Positions 27,768 through 35,963 of a stretch of 64,000 nt of DNA are shown piece after piece. The stretch spans positions 186,001 to 250,000 of the forward strand of contig NZ_PQSU01000007.1 in assembly GCF_002920615.1 (NCBI RefSeq), given 5' to 3'. A program made the position numbers and the translations under genes. Position 1 is the first letter of the stretch. Every line of letters begins with the position of its first letter. Below the pieces are notes generated by a model that did no database searches, was not told where the DNA came from, and saw only the letters and a program-made list of their open reading frames with translations. The stretch comes from Streptomyces sp. Ru62 (GTDB lineage Bacteria; Actinomycetota; Actinomycetes; Streptomycetales; Streptomycetaceae).

Positions 27768-28976
27768 CTACTGCCGGTACCCGCTGAGGAACCTGCCGAT
27801 CCGGCCGATCGCCGCCTCCAGGTCGTCCGCGTGCGGCAGGGTCAGGATGCGGAAGTGGTCGGGGGCGGGCCAGTTGAAGCCGGTGCCCTGGACGACCTGG
27901 ATCTTCTCGCGCAGCAGCAGGTCCAGGACGAACTTCTCGTCGTCGTGGATCGGGTGCACCTTGGGGTCGATCCGCGGGAACGCGTACAGCGCGCCCCTGG
28001 GTTTGACGCAGGACACGCCCGGGATCTCGTTGAGCTTCTCCCAGGCCACGTTCCGCTGCTCGTTCAGCCGCCCGCCGGGCACGGTGAGTTCGCCGATGGA
28101 CTGGCGTCCGCCGAGCGCGGCCTGGATGGCGTACTGCGCGGGCGCGTTGGCGCACAGCCGCATGGAGGCCAGCATGGTCAGGCCCTCCAGGTAGTCCTTG
28201 GCGTGCTGCTTCGGCCCGGTGACCACCAGCCAGCCGGAGCGGAAGCCCGCCACCCGGTAGGTCTTGGACAGGCCGCAGAAGGTGAGGACGACGAGGTCGG
28301 GGGCGAGCGCCGCGGCCGAGTGGTGGACGGCGTCGTCGTAGAGGATCTGGTCGTAGATCTCGTCGGCGAACACCATCAGGCCGTGCCGGCGGGCCAGGTC
28401 GAGGATGCCCTCGACGACCTCCTTCGGGTAGACCGCGCCGGTCGGGTTGTTCGGGTTGATGATGACCACGGCCTTGGTGCGGTCGGTGATCTTCGACGCC
28501 ATGTCGGCCAGATCCGGGTTCCAGTCGGCCTGTTCATCGCACAGGTAGTGCACGGCCTTGCCGCCGGCCAGCGTCGTGACGGCCGTCCAGAGGGGGAAGT
28601 CCGGCGCGGGGACGAGCACTTCGTCGCCGTCCTCGATCAGTGCCTGTACGGCCATCGAGACCAGCTCCGAGACGCCGTTGCCCAGGTAGACGTCGTCCAC
28701 GTCCACGTCGAGGCCCAGGATCTGGTAGCGCTGGGCGACCGCGCGGCGGGCGGAGAGGACGCCGCGGGAGTCGGTGTAGCCGTGGGCCTGCGGCAGCATC
28801 CGGATCATGTCCTGGAGGATCTCCTCCGGCGCCTCGAAGCCGAAGGCCGCGGGATTGCCGGTGTTCAGGCGCAGCACGCTGTGCCCCGCCTCCTCCAGCG
28901 CGTTGGCGTGCTCGATCACCGGGCCGCGGATCTCGTAGCACACCTCGCTGAGCTTGTTGGACTGCCGGAACTCCAT
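27768..28976 (-). CDS. Pyridoxal-phosphate aminotransferase (alanine aminotransferase AlaA-like)
   Basis: A 402-aa class-I aminotransferase. The PLP lysine is Lys238 in CGLSKTYRVAGFRSGW, the stretch NPNNPTGAVYP and the DEIYDQ aspartate are present, and the N-terminal LNTGNPAAFGFEAP fits the AlaA-type alanine/valine-pyruvate transaminases. It is divergent from an HxlR/SCP2 regulator; two TTGG-N5-CCAA boxes lie in the 81-bp region between them, so expression is likely controlled by that regulator. Confidence 0.92.
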   Translation of the reverse strand: MEFRQSNKLSEVCYEIRGPVIEHANALEEAGHSVLRLNTGNPAAFGFEAPEEILQDMIRMLPQAHGYTDSRGVLSARRAVAQRYQILGLDVDVDDVYLGNGVSELVSMAVQALIEDGDEVLVPAPDFPLWTAVTTLAGGKAVHYLCDEQADWNPDLADMASKITDRTKAVVIINPNNPTGAVYPKEVVEGILDLARRHGLMVFADEIYDQILYDDAVHHSAAALAPDLVVLTFCGLSKTYRVAGFRSGWLVVTGPKQHAKDYLEGLTMLASMRLCANAPAQYAIQAALGGRQSIGELTVPGGRLNEQRNVAWEKLNEIPGVSCVKPRGALYAFPRIDPKVHPIHDDEKFVLDLLLREKIQVVQGTGFNWPAPDHFRILTLPHADDLEAAIGRIGRFLSGYRQ

Positions 28977-29001
28977 GCGCCCCTCCGGAAACTCGTGTTG
29001 C

Positions 29002-29035
29002 TTGGTTTTACCAAGCGGGAGCTTGGAAAGTCCAA
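29002..29035. promoter_or_regulatory. Paired TTGG-N5-CCAA operators between aminotransferase and HxlR
   Basis: TTGGTTTTACCAA (29002-29014) and TTGGAAAGTCCAA (29023-29035) have centres exactly 21 bp apart. The first is extended to GCTTGGTTTTACCAAGC. The second overlaps a -35 (TTGGAA) that is 16 bp before TAGACT (29045-29050), the -10 of the regulator gene, so autoregulation is likely. Confidence 0.65.
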
Positions 29036-29057
29036 CAACGCGTCTAGACTGCGTCGC

Positions 29058-29684
29058 ATGTCACCTCGCCGAAGCTACGACCAGTACTGCTCCGCAGCCC
29101 GCGCCCTCGACCTCGTCGGCGACCGCTGGACCCTGCTGATCGTCCGCGAACTGCTCGCCGGCCCGCGCCGCTACACGGACCTGCACGCGGACCTGCCCGG
29201 CGTCAGCACGGACGTACTCGCCTCACGGCTGAGGGACATGGAACGGGACGGGCTCACCACCAGACGGCGGCTGCCCCCGCCGGGCGCCGCGTACGTGTAC
29301 CAACTCACCCCCCGTGGACGTCAGTTGCTGCCCGTACTGCAAGCGCTGGGTGCGTGGGGCGAGGAGGAACTGGGGGAGCGCCGGCCCACCGACGCCGTCC
29401 GCGCGCACTGGTTCGCACTGCCGCTGCTGCGGGCGCTGGACGGGGAGGGCGTCGTGGAAGTCCGCCTGGAGGAGGGGGACTTCCACCTCCACGTCGGCGC
29501 GGAGGAGGGTCCGGTGTACGGCGACGGGCCCGCGCCCGGTGAGGCGGACGCGCGGCTGGTGATGGACGCGGCGACCTGCGAGGCCATCGCCCGCGGGGAG
29601 ACGGGGCTGCCGGACGCGGTACGGGACGGCCGGGTGACGGTGAGCGGGGACGGCACGCTCGCCAAGGCACTGCGGGAGGCGTGA
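29058..29684 (+). CDS. HxlR winged-helix regulator with C-terminal SCP2-like domain
   Basis: A 208-aa protein. Residues 1-100 are an HxlR-type winged helix with the conserved Cys (YDQYCSAARALDLVGDRWTLLIVREL, then LASRLRDMERDGL). Residues 115-208 (LRALDGEGVVEVRLEEGDFHLHV... GRVTVSGDGTLAKALREA) look like a sterol-carrier-protein-2-type ligand pocket. The ATG at 29058 is about 7 nt after the TAGACT -10, so translation is probably leaderless. Likely controls itself and the divergent aminotransferase. Confidence 0.85.
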   Translation: MSPRRSYDQYCSAARALDLVGDRWTLLIVRELLAGPRRYTDLHADLPGVSTDVLASRLRDMERDGLTTRRRLPPPGAAYVYQLTPRGRQLLPVLQALGAWGEEELGERRPTDAVRAHWFALPLLRALDGEGVVEVRLEEGDFHLHVGAEEGPVYGDGPAPGEADARLVMDAATCEAIARGETGLPDAVRDGRVTVSGDGTLAKALREA

Positions 29685-29699
29685 GACCCGGGGAACGGA

Positions 29700-29723
29700 A
29701 AGGCCCGCCGTCGGGCGGGCCTT
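29700..29723. terminator. Bidirectional terminator
   Basis: AAGGCCCGCC (29700-29709) and GGCGGGCCTT (29714-29723) form a perfect 10-bp stem with a 4-nt loop, flanked by A and T residues on both sides. It lies between the convergent HxlR/SCP2 gene and the VWA operon. Confidence 0.85.
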
Positions 29724-29737
29724 CGCGCTACGTCGGC

Positions 29738-30538
29738 TCAGACACTCGGCGGCACCCGCGACGGCCGCCCGGACCCCCGCGTCAGCACGTACCCGCCGAT
29801 GCCGGCGAGCGCGGCCAGCACCGCGCCGATCCCGGTCCACACCCACCGGTCGGACCACCACCCGGACGACCAGCCGTCGTCGGAGCCGAAGCTGGACAGC
29901 ACGGCACCCTTCGAACCGTCCTCGTCCTGCGCGGACTTGGCGGCGATCCCGGGGACGAGCGGCTTGCCCAGCGAGCCGTCCACGGCCGCCGCGCCGCCGA
30001 TGCCCTTGGAGTCGACGCGCACCTCGGCGCCCACGGGCTTGCCGAGGTCGGCGGCGCCGAGGTCCACCACCGTCAGCCGGATGTAGTACGTGCCCGGCAG
30101 CGGGTCATTGGCCCATGGCTCCGCCCAGCCCCGCACCGTGCGCAGCACACAGGCCAGTTCGACCGAGCCGGCGCCCTGCGCGGCGGTCCGGGTCTGGGCG
30201 CCGTACTGGCAGGACTGGCGGCGCCGCAGACCGTCGTACACATCGAGCTGCCAGGTCTCGGAGCCGTGCGCGTCGGGGAGTTTCACCGTCGCCTCGACGG
30301 TGGGGCGCTGCCCGGTGTCCGCGGGGAACGACCAGTACAGGTAGTCGCCGGTGGAGCCGGAGGCGGTGGCCTGCTGCCCCTGGTCGATCTCGGTCGCCGT
30401 ACGGAAGGAGGTGCCCGCCCGGGTCGGCGCGTCGCCGTCGGCGGAGGCGCTCGGGGAGGGCGAGGAGTCCGCGGCGGCCGGTCCGGCGGCCAGCCCCAGC
30501 GCCAGCAGGGCGGCGCCCCACACACGTGTGATCCGCAT
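29738..30538 (-). CDS. Secreted, membrane-anchored protein of the VWA operon
   Basis: A 266-aa exported protein. It has a signal peptide (about 1-23), a Ser/Ala-rich linker, then a beta-rich domain (TSFRTATEIDQGQQ... GDYLYWSFPADTGQ, YYIRLTVVDLG), a Trp-rich stretch (DDGWSSGWWSDRWVW) and a C-terminal membrane helix with a short basic tail. Its ATG overlaps the stop of the VWA gene by 1 nt (TGATG), so the two are coupled. It probably works with the VWA protein at the cell surface; the exact role is unknown. Confidence 0.8.
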   Translation of the reverse strand: MRITRVWGAALLALGLAAGPAAADSSPSPSASADGDAPTRAGTSFRTATEIDQGQQATASGSTGDYLYWSFPADTGQRPTVEATVKLPDAHGSETWQLDVYDGLRRRQSCQYGAQTRTAAQGAGSVELACVLRTVRGWAEPWANDPLPGTYYIRLTVVDLGAADLGKPVGAEVRVDSKGIGGAAAVDGSLGKPLVPGIAAKSAQDEDGSKGAVLSSFGSDDGWSSGWWSDRWVWTGIGAVLAALAGIGGYVLTRGSGRPSRVPPSV

Positions 30539-31800
30539 CAGTTCGTCCTCCAGACGGCGACCCGCCAGCGCGACAGCCAGCCCCACAGCAGACCGGCGAG
30601 GAAGCCGATCAGCACCAGCGTGCCGAGCAGCCACCAGCCACGGCCGAGACCGAACGCGGCCACGTCGTGGTGACCGGACGGCCCGTCCACGACGTCGACG
30701 GTCAGCTCCAGCGGCAGACCGGGGGTCGTCTTCACGCCGGACGCGGCCGAGAAGGAGCTGGTGACCTGGAGGCACACCGTCTCCGTGGGCGCCGCGTCGT
30801 CGTCGCTGTCCGGCCTGGGGTAGCGCAGACCGGTGGAGACGACGTCCGTACGGCCGGTGCCGGCGGCCTCGCCGCGGACGATCTCCCGGCCGTGCACGGT
30901 CACCGCCCGCAGCAGCACACCGTGGTTCGGCTGGACGGCCCGGTCGTCCGCCACGCTCACCGAGGCGCGCAGCTCCTGACCGGGATCGACGTCCACCTTG
31001 TACCAGCGCTGCTGCCCGAACTCCACGCGGTCGGTGTACAGGCCGGACTTGAGCGCCGGTGCCTTCTCGCACCGGTCCGCGCCCTCGGTGGCCACCGGCG
31101 TGACCACCGGGTCCGCCGCCCGGTCCACCAACTCGCCGACGCGGTCGCTCAGTTCCTCCTTGTGCCGCACGTCGGTGTAGGTGCCGCCGGTGGCGTCGGC
31201 GATGCAGCTGAGCTGGTCGCGGGTCTTGGCGTCCGGCACCAGGCCGAGGGTGTCGATGGTCAGCCCGATGCCCTTGGCGGCTATCTCCCGCGCCACCTCG
31301 CACGGGTCGAGCGGCTGGCAGGTGTCCTCGCCGTCGCTGATCAGGACGATACGGCGGGTGCCGTCACCGCCGTTCAGGTCGTCCGCCGCCTTCAGCAGCG
31401 CGGGCCCGATCGGCGTCCAGCCGGTCGGCGCCAGCGTGGCCACGGCCGTCTTCGCGTCGGTCCGGTTCAGCGGGCCGACCGGGTAGAGCTGCTCGGTGTC
31501 CTTGCAGCCCTCCTTGCGGTCGTCGCCGCGGTAGTTGGCGCCGAGCGTACGGATGCCGAGCCGGACCTCCTCGGGGGTCGCGTCCAGCACCTCGTTGAAC
31601 GCCTGCTTCGCCGCGGCCATCCGGGTGCCGCCGTCGATGTCACGGGTGCGCATGGAACCGCTGACGTCCAGCACCAGTTCGACCTTCGGAGCGGTCTGGT
31701 CCGTCTCGTCGGCGACCGCGCCGGCGGGAAACGCGATCCCGGCCGTCAGGGCGGCGAGCAGAGCACAGACGCCCGCCGCCAGCCGTTGTCTTCTGATCAT
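30538..31800 (-). CDS. Secreted von Willebrand factor type A domain protein
   Basis: A 420-aa protein with a signal peptide (about 1-31), a VWA domain with an intact MIDAS (DVSGSM, TPIGPAL, SDGEDTC, about residues 38-230), an all-beta region and a C-terminal membrane helix (WWLLGTLVLIGFLAGLLWGW) with a basic tail. So it is anchored with the VWA outside. The MIDAS suggests metal-dependent protein binding. First gene of a two-gene operon with the membrane-anchored protein. Stand-alone secreted VWA proteins like this are common in Streptomyces; no chaperone or pilus genes are nearby. Confidence 0.88.
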   Translation of the reverse strand: MIRRQRLAAGVCALLAALTAGIAFPAGAVADETDQTAPKVELVLDVSGSMRTRDIDGGTRMAAAKQAFNEVLDATPEEVRLGIRTLGANYRGDDRKEGCKDTEQLYPVGPLNRTDAKTAVATLAPTGWTPIGPALLKAADDLNGGDGTRRIVLISDGEDTCQPLDPCEVAREIAAKGIGLTIDTLGLVPDAKTRDQLSCIADATGGTYTDVRHKEELSDRVGELVDRAADPVVTPVATEGADRCEKAPALKSGLYTDRVEFGQQRWYKVDVDPGQELRASVSVADDRAVQPNHGVLLRAVTVHGREIVRGEAAGTGRTDVVSTGLRYPRPDSDDDAAPTETVCLQVTSSFSAASGVKTTPGLPLELTVDVVDGPSGHHDVAAFGLGRGWWLLGTLVLIGFLAGLLWGWLSRWRVAVWRTN

Positions 31801-31868
31801 CGCCGGATCTTATTGATCAGACAGGCCGTCCTCCAAAACGACCGCCGCCCGCCTGCCCCGGGGGTGCC

Positions 31869-32612
31869 TCAGACACCGTCGTCCGGCGCCGCAGTCCCGA
31901 ACAACCCTGCCAGGCGGGCCCGGTAGAGCGCGGCGACGGTGAAGCCGTCGGTGATCCGCCCGTCGGTCACCATCTCCTCCGCCTCGGCCGGCGTCACCGT
32001 GATCGCCCGGTGGATCGCCTCACCCCGCTCGACCGGGCCGATGCCGTCCACGTGTGCCGCGTACAGGGCGACCTTGTGGCCGAGCAGCCCGGTGTCGGGG
32101 TGCAGTTCCCCCAGCGGGATCACCTCTGTCGGCGTGGCCGCGATCTCCTCCCGCAGCTCCCGGGTGACGTTCTCGGTGGGCGTCGCGCCGGGGGCCCCGA
32201 AGCCGCGTACCACCTCCCAGTGCCGGCTCCGGGTGGCGTGCCGGTGGTGCTCGATCAGAACGACCTCCTTCTCGGGACCGAGCAGCGGCAGGACCACCAC
32301 GCCGGGAGAGGAGGCCGGGGGCGGCAGGATGCGGTCGTACAGGCCGAGGCGGCCGTCGGGGAAGCGCACCGGGTCGCGCAGGTACCACAGGTAGCGGTCG
32401 GCCGACAGCACACCCGCCGGGACCGGTCGCAGTACGGCCCGCAGCCGCGCCCACAGGGCCCCGAACGGGCCGCCGCGACCGCTCTGTCCGGCGGTGGTCA
32501 CCTGGCGGCGGGCCTCGCGGATCAGCGCCGGGTCCGTGAGGATCCGGACCCCTTCGGGATCGTCGCGGAACCACTCCGGGACGTTCCGGCGCAGTGCCTC
32601 GTAACGGTTCAT
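31869..32612 (-). CDS. Nudix hydrolase
   Basis: A 247-aa protein with a Nudix domain. The box is slightly irregular (GATPTENVTRELREEI) but keeps the REL-x-EE core that binds metal. An extension of about 90 residues (EALRRNVPEWFRDDPEGVRIL) precedes the domain. The layout resembles ADP-ribose or nucleoside-diphosphate-X pyrophosphatases (EVVLIEHHRHATRSRHWEVVRGFG). It starts 48 bp after the end of the 513-aa protein on the same strand, so the two are probably one operon. Substrate unknown. Confidence 0.85.
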   Translation of the reverse strand: MNRYEALRRNVPEWFRDDPEGVRILTDPALIREARRQVTTAGQSGRGGPFGALWARLRAVLRPVPAGVLSADRYLWYLRDPVRFPDGRLGLYDRILPPPASSPGVVVLPLLGPEKEVVLIEHHRHATRSRHWEVVRGFGAPGATPTENVTRELREEIAATPTEVIPLGELHPDTGLLGHKVALYAAHVDGIGPVERGEAIHRAITVTPAEAEEMVTDGRITDGFTVAALYRARLAGLFGTAAPDDGV

Positions 32613-32660
32613 CGGGGCCTCGGCAGGCTGGGCACAGGAGTACTCCCGCTCATCGGTCCG

Positions 32661-34202
32661 TCAGTAGTCGGGCAGGTCTTCGTTGTCCTGGGTGGTCGTC
32701 GAGGCCGTGCCCGTGGGTACCGGGCCCGCCGTGTCCCGGTAGCCGGGCAGGCGCCGCACCAGTTCGTGGAACTGCGCCCATTCTCGTTCACTCGCCAGGC
32801 GTACGGAGGCGATCTCGCGGGCGAACCTCTGTTCCTGCCGTCCGGCGATGTGGTTGCGCAGCACCAGTTGCACCGAGCCGGTCAGCGAGCCGCTCACCGT
32901 CAGTGGCAGGACCGTACCGGCGACCTCCCAGATGTCGTTGCCGCTGACGGCGGTGAACACGGCCGCGCCCACCGTGACGACGACCTCGACCACCGGGCGC
33001 CAGGGGGCCGGCCGGGCCTGCCGGCGCTCCCGCGCGAGCCGGACGATCTCCGCGTTGAGCCGGACGTAGGAGTCGAAGACCTGCCCGACGCCGTCGTGGA
33101 AGGTCTCCGGCGCGGCGGTCAGCGCGCCGAACGCCTTGATGTAGGAGTTCCAGGCGGGGGTCTGCCGCAGCCGCCAGATGTCGTGCAGGGTCAGGTCGTT
33201 CACCGCCTGGGGCGTCAGGTGGTCCTGTACGACGGCGAAGGTCTGCTGGCGCAGGAACGTCAGCAGGCGCTCCGGGTCCTGGACGACACCGACGGTCGAG
33301 GACGTGGCCTCGCGGGCCTCCTGGAGCACCACGCGCCGCAGGCTGCCGACCGGTGTGAGGGGGTAACGCCCCAGGGCGTCGGCCAGGTTCACGTTGTAGA
33401 TGAGGTCCAGGAGCTGCTTTATCTCCGCCGCGAAGGGCTTGGCGCGGTCGTACCTGCCCTCCGCCACGTTCGTGCCCGGGACGGTCACGAACTCCTCGTA
33501 CAGGGTGTTGCGCACCACCGGTTGCCGGCGCACGCTCAGGCCGTTGCTGAACGCGACCACCTCGCCGAGCCGTTCGCCGAACCGGTCCGTGTCCTCGCGG
33601 GCCACGCCGACCTGCGCGGCGAGGATGTCGATGTCCTTCGCCGTGAGTCCCTGGACCTTCTCGGTGAACGGCTGGTAGAGCCGTATCCGGGTGCGGTTCA
33701 GGTTCTCCTGGTCGCCGGCGGAGTCGTCCCAGGACATGCGCACACAGCGCACCCGGTCGCCCGCGGGCATGCCCGCCAGCGTCTCCTGCCAGGCGGTGAA
33801 CCCCCCGCGCCGCAGGTGGAGGTGGGCCGGCGGGTCCTCGGCCGGATGGCGTTCCCGCAGCAGGAACGGGACGATCGCGCCCGAGGCGAGCAGCTTGCGG
33901 TGCGCCGCGCGGGCCTCCCCCTCCTCGGCGAGGTCCTGGCTGATCGCGTCGTTGTTGTAGAAGTAGGCGCGGTTGATCACGACCTGGCTGGCGTTGATGA
34001 GGCTGCGGAAGTACTCGGCCCGCACCTCCCGCACGCGTCGGCGGTCGACCTGGTCCAGGGACTCACCCCGCTCGATCATCTCCCGGGTGAGCTGCGCGGG
34101 GACCCACTGGTTGTCGAGCGACTGGGCGATCACGGCCCCCGGGTCCAGCTGCTCGGGCTGGATCGGCGACATCAGGCTGTCACTGCGGTCGTCGTCAGTC
34201 AT
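32661..34202 (-). CDS. Unrecognised 513-aa protein with C-terminal hydrophobic segment
   Basis: I cannot assign this protein. The N-terminal half contains an Asn/Tyr-rich stretch (FRSLINASQVVINRAYFYNN) and a strand-rich segment around HLHLRRGGFTAWQ. The middle is helical and charged. Residues about 400-450 have two adjacent hydrophobic runs (VVEVVVTVGAAVFTAV and VAGTVLPLTVSG), probably membrane-inserting, and the tail is polar. No ATPase, nuclease or HTH signature is visible. It is the first gene of a likely two-gene unit with the Nudix hydrolase. Base composition is ordinary for the window, so recent transfer is not obvious. Confidence 0.8.
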   Translation of the reverse strand: MTDDDRSDSLMSPIQPEQLDPGAVIAQSLDNQWVPAQLTREMIERGESLDQVDRRRVREVRAEYFRSLINASQVVINRAYFYNNDAISQDLAEEGEARAAHRKLLASGAIVPFLLRERHPAEDPPAHLHLRRGGFTAWQETLAGMPAGDRVRCVRMSWDDSAGDQENLNRTRIRLYQPFTEKVQGLTAKDIDILAAQVGVAREDTDRFGERLGEVVAFSNGLSVRRQPVVRNTLYEEFVTVPGTNVAEGRYDRAKPFAAEIKQLLDLIYNVNLADALGRYPLTPVGSLRRVVLQEAREATSSTVGVVQDPERLLTFLRQQTFAVVQDHLTPQAVNDLTLHDIWRLRQTPAWNSYIKAFGALTAAPETFHDGVGQVFDSYVRLNAEIVRLARERRQARPAPWRPVVEVVVTVGAAVFTAVSGNDIWEVAGTVLPLTVSGSLTGSVQLVLRNHIAGRQEQRFAREIASVRLASEREWAQFHELVRRLPGYRDTAGPVPTGTASTTTQDNEDLPDY

Positions 34203-34308
34203 CTCCTGCTCTCGAAGCTCTCGTGTCCTGGCCGGCTCATCAGGGGTACACCGCCGGACCGCGCATCGTAGAACAAACGCCTTTTCCGTCAGGGAACATG
34301 ACGCGAAA

Positions 34309-35886
34309 TCAGCCCTGGGCCGGGAACGGCACCGCGCAGGGATGAGGCAGGGTCGTCCAGATGTCCCCCGCCTGGTCGGGTGACAGACGCATCAGCGTCA
34401 ACGCCTTCGCCGGAAGCGGGTCCTCGCGCAGGGGCGCCAGGTCCGGGCCGGGCGGCAGATCGGGCAGGGCGGCCCGCAGCGCGGCGCCCAGCGCGGGGGC
34501 CGAGCCGGCCGTGCCCGCCAGTGCCCCCGCCACCAGCGAGCCGAACAGTTTGCGGCGCAGGGTGGTGTCCTCGTCGGTGATCAGGCGGCCCGTGAGCGGG
34601 GGCGGGGTGATGCCGTGACGGGTCAGACGGGCCGGGCTGATCCGGATGTCGGCCAGGTCGCGGTAGACCAGGCGCAGCGGGGTGCCGTCGGCCGACAGCA
34701 CGACCAGCAGGTTCTGGCCGTGCGCCTCCAGGGCCACGCCGAGCTCCAGCAGCCGCAGGCCCACCGTGAGCGCCAGCCGGGTGAACGCGGCCAGCCAGGC
34801 GGGGGAGCCCGGCAGGGACGTGGTGGCGAGCGCGGCCACCGGCAGGACGCGTTCACCCGGGCCGGCGTACACCTCCGGCGACTCCCGCAGCAGCGCGGCC
34901 AAGTCGGGGGAGTGGGCCGTGACCGCCCCCAGCGTGCGGGTGATGTGCAGCAGGCCGTCCGTGCGCGCCGCCAGGTCCTCGGCGAACGCCGACAGCGGCG
35001 CCGCGGCCCGCACCGAGTACACCGAGATGTCCCGCACCGACGACGTCAGCCGGGCGCTCAGCGCGGTCTTCACGTGCGGGCCGCCGGGCACCGCCAGCGT
35101 GCGCAGGGACATCAGCGGGCGGGCGGGGCGCCAGGCGTCGTACGGCCGCCGCAGCACGTGCGCCGCCTGCCAGGGGTGGACCGGCACCAGGATCCGGTCG
35201 CCGTCGCGGAGCTCGGCCGGCCAGTCGCCGGACACCAGGCACCCGTCGGCCGGCACCGGCACCGTCCCCAGCTCCACCACCGGCCCGTGCTCGGGGGCGT
35301 ACGCCAGCTGGTCCGCCACCGAGAAGCCCGGCCGGGAACGGCAGTTGGGGTGGTACGGGTGCCCGTCGACCACCCGCTGCTCCCACTCCCAGTCCTTCCC
35401 GCCGCCGTCCACCGGCCACTCCTCCGGGTGACCGGCGCCGGCCCGGGACAGCGCCAGCGAGGCCACGCTGTGCGCCAGCTCCGCGGCGAACGCGGACGCG
35501 TGCGGCACCCCGAGCGCGGTCATCAGCCGCGCCGGATCGTCGTACCGCTCCCGGTCCAGGCGTACGGCGGTGACGTACGCGCTCGTGGCGTACGGATCGG
35601 CGTGCGGCCCGTGCAGGGTCCGCCCGTCGGCCAGGCGCAGGGCGAGACCGTCCGCCCCGGGCACCCGGCCGGACCGCCACGGCAGCGGCTCATGGGCCAG
35701 CGCCCGCCACAACCGGGTCAGCACGGCCGCGCGGGCACCGGGCAGCTCCGCCCGGTACCGGGGCAGCAGTGCGGGCCGGACGGCGGCCAGCTCCTCGGCG
35801 ATCTCGGTCTCGGCGGTCGGAGGACGGTGCACGATCGGCTCCTCGGGTACACGGGGCACGGCACGATTGTCCGGGACGGCAGCCAT
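34309..35886 (-). CDS. IucA/IucC-family (NIS) siderophore synthetase
   Basis: A 525-aa NRPS-independent siderophore synthetase, which joins a carboxylate to an amine or alcohol through an acyl-AMP. Family motifs in order: GHPYHPNCRSRPGFS, VHPWQ, KTALSARLTSSVRDIS, EAHGQNLLVV and YRDLADIR. The ATG at 35886 is used; a GTG at 35910 is the alternative and neither has a strong ribosome site. It is divergent from a second NIS synthetase about 75 bp away. No amine decarboxylase, hydroxylase, siderophore exporter or ABC importer is nearby, and I saw no typical iron box between the two genes. Confidence 0.9.
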   Translation of the reverse strand: MAAVPDNRAVPRVPEEPIVHRPPTAETEIAEELAAVRPALLPRYRAELPGARAAVLTRLWRALAHEPLPWRSGRVPGADGLALRLADGRTLHGPHADPYATSAYVTAVRLDRERYDDPARLMTALGVPHASAFAAELAHSVASLALSRAGAGHPEEWPVDGGGKDWEWEQRVVDGHPYHPNCRSRPGFSVADQLAYAPEHGPVVELGTVPVPADGCLVSGDWPAELRDGDRILVPVHPWQAAHVLRRPYDAWRPARPLMSLRTLAVPGGPHVKTALSARLTSSVRDISVYSVRAAAPLSAFAEDLAARTDGLLHITRTLGAVTAHSPDLAALLRESPEVYAGPGERVLPVAALATTSLPGSPAWLAAFTRLALTVGLRLLELGVALEAHGQNLLVVLSADGTPLRLVYRDLADIRISPARLTRHGITPPPLTGRLITDEDTTLRRKLFGSLVAGALAGTAGSAPALGAALRAALPDLPPGPDLAPLREDPLPAKALTLMRLSPDQAGDIWTTLPHPCAVPFPAQG

Positions 35887-35963
35887 ACTGATCGTCACCG
35901 GCTCCCGCACGGCGCACCCGGCGCGCCCCGGGGAAGACCGCGGGCCCCCTGGACGAAGAACGA

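Noticed and set aside
34276..34300. TTCCGTCAGGGAA upstream of the 513-aa gene as a fifth AllR-like site
   Set aside because: The spacer between the arms is 5 bp rather than 7 and no second copy lies 21 bp away, so it does not fit the paired element.
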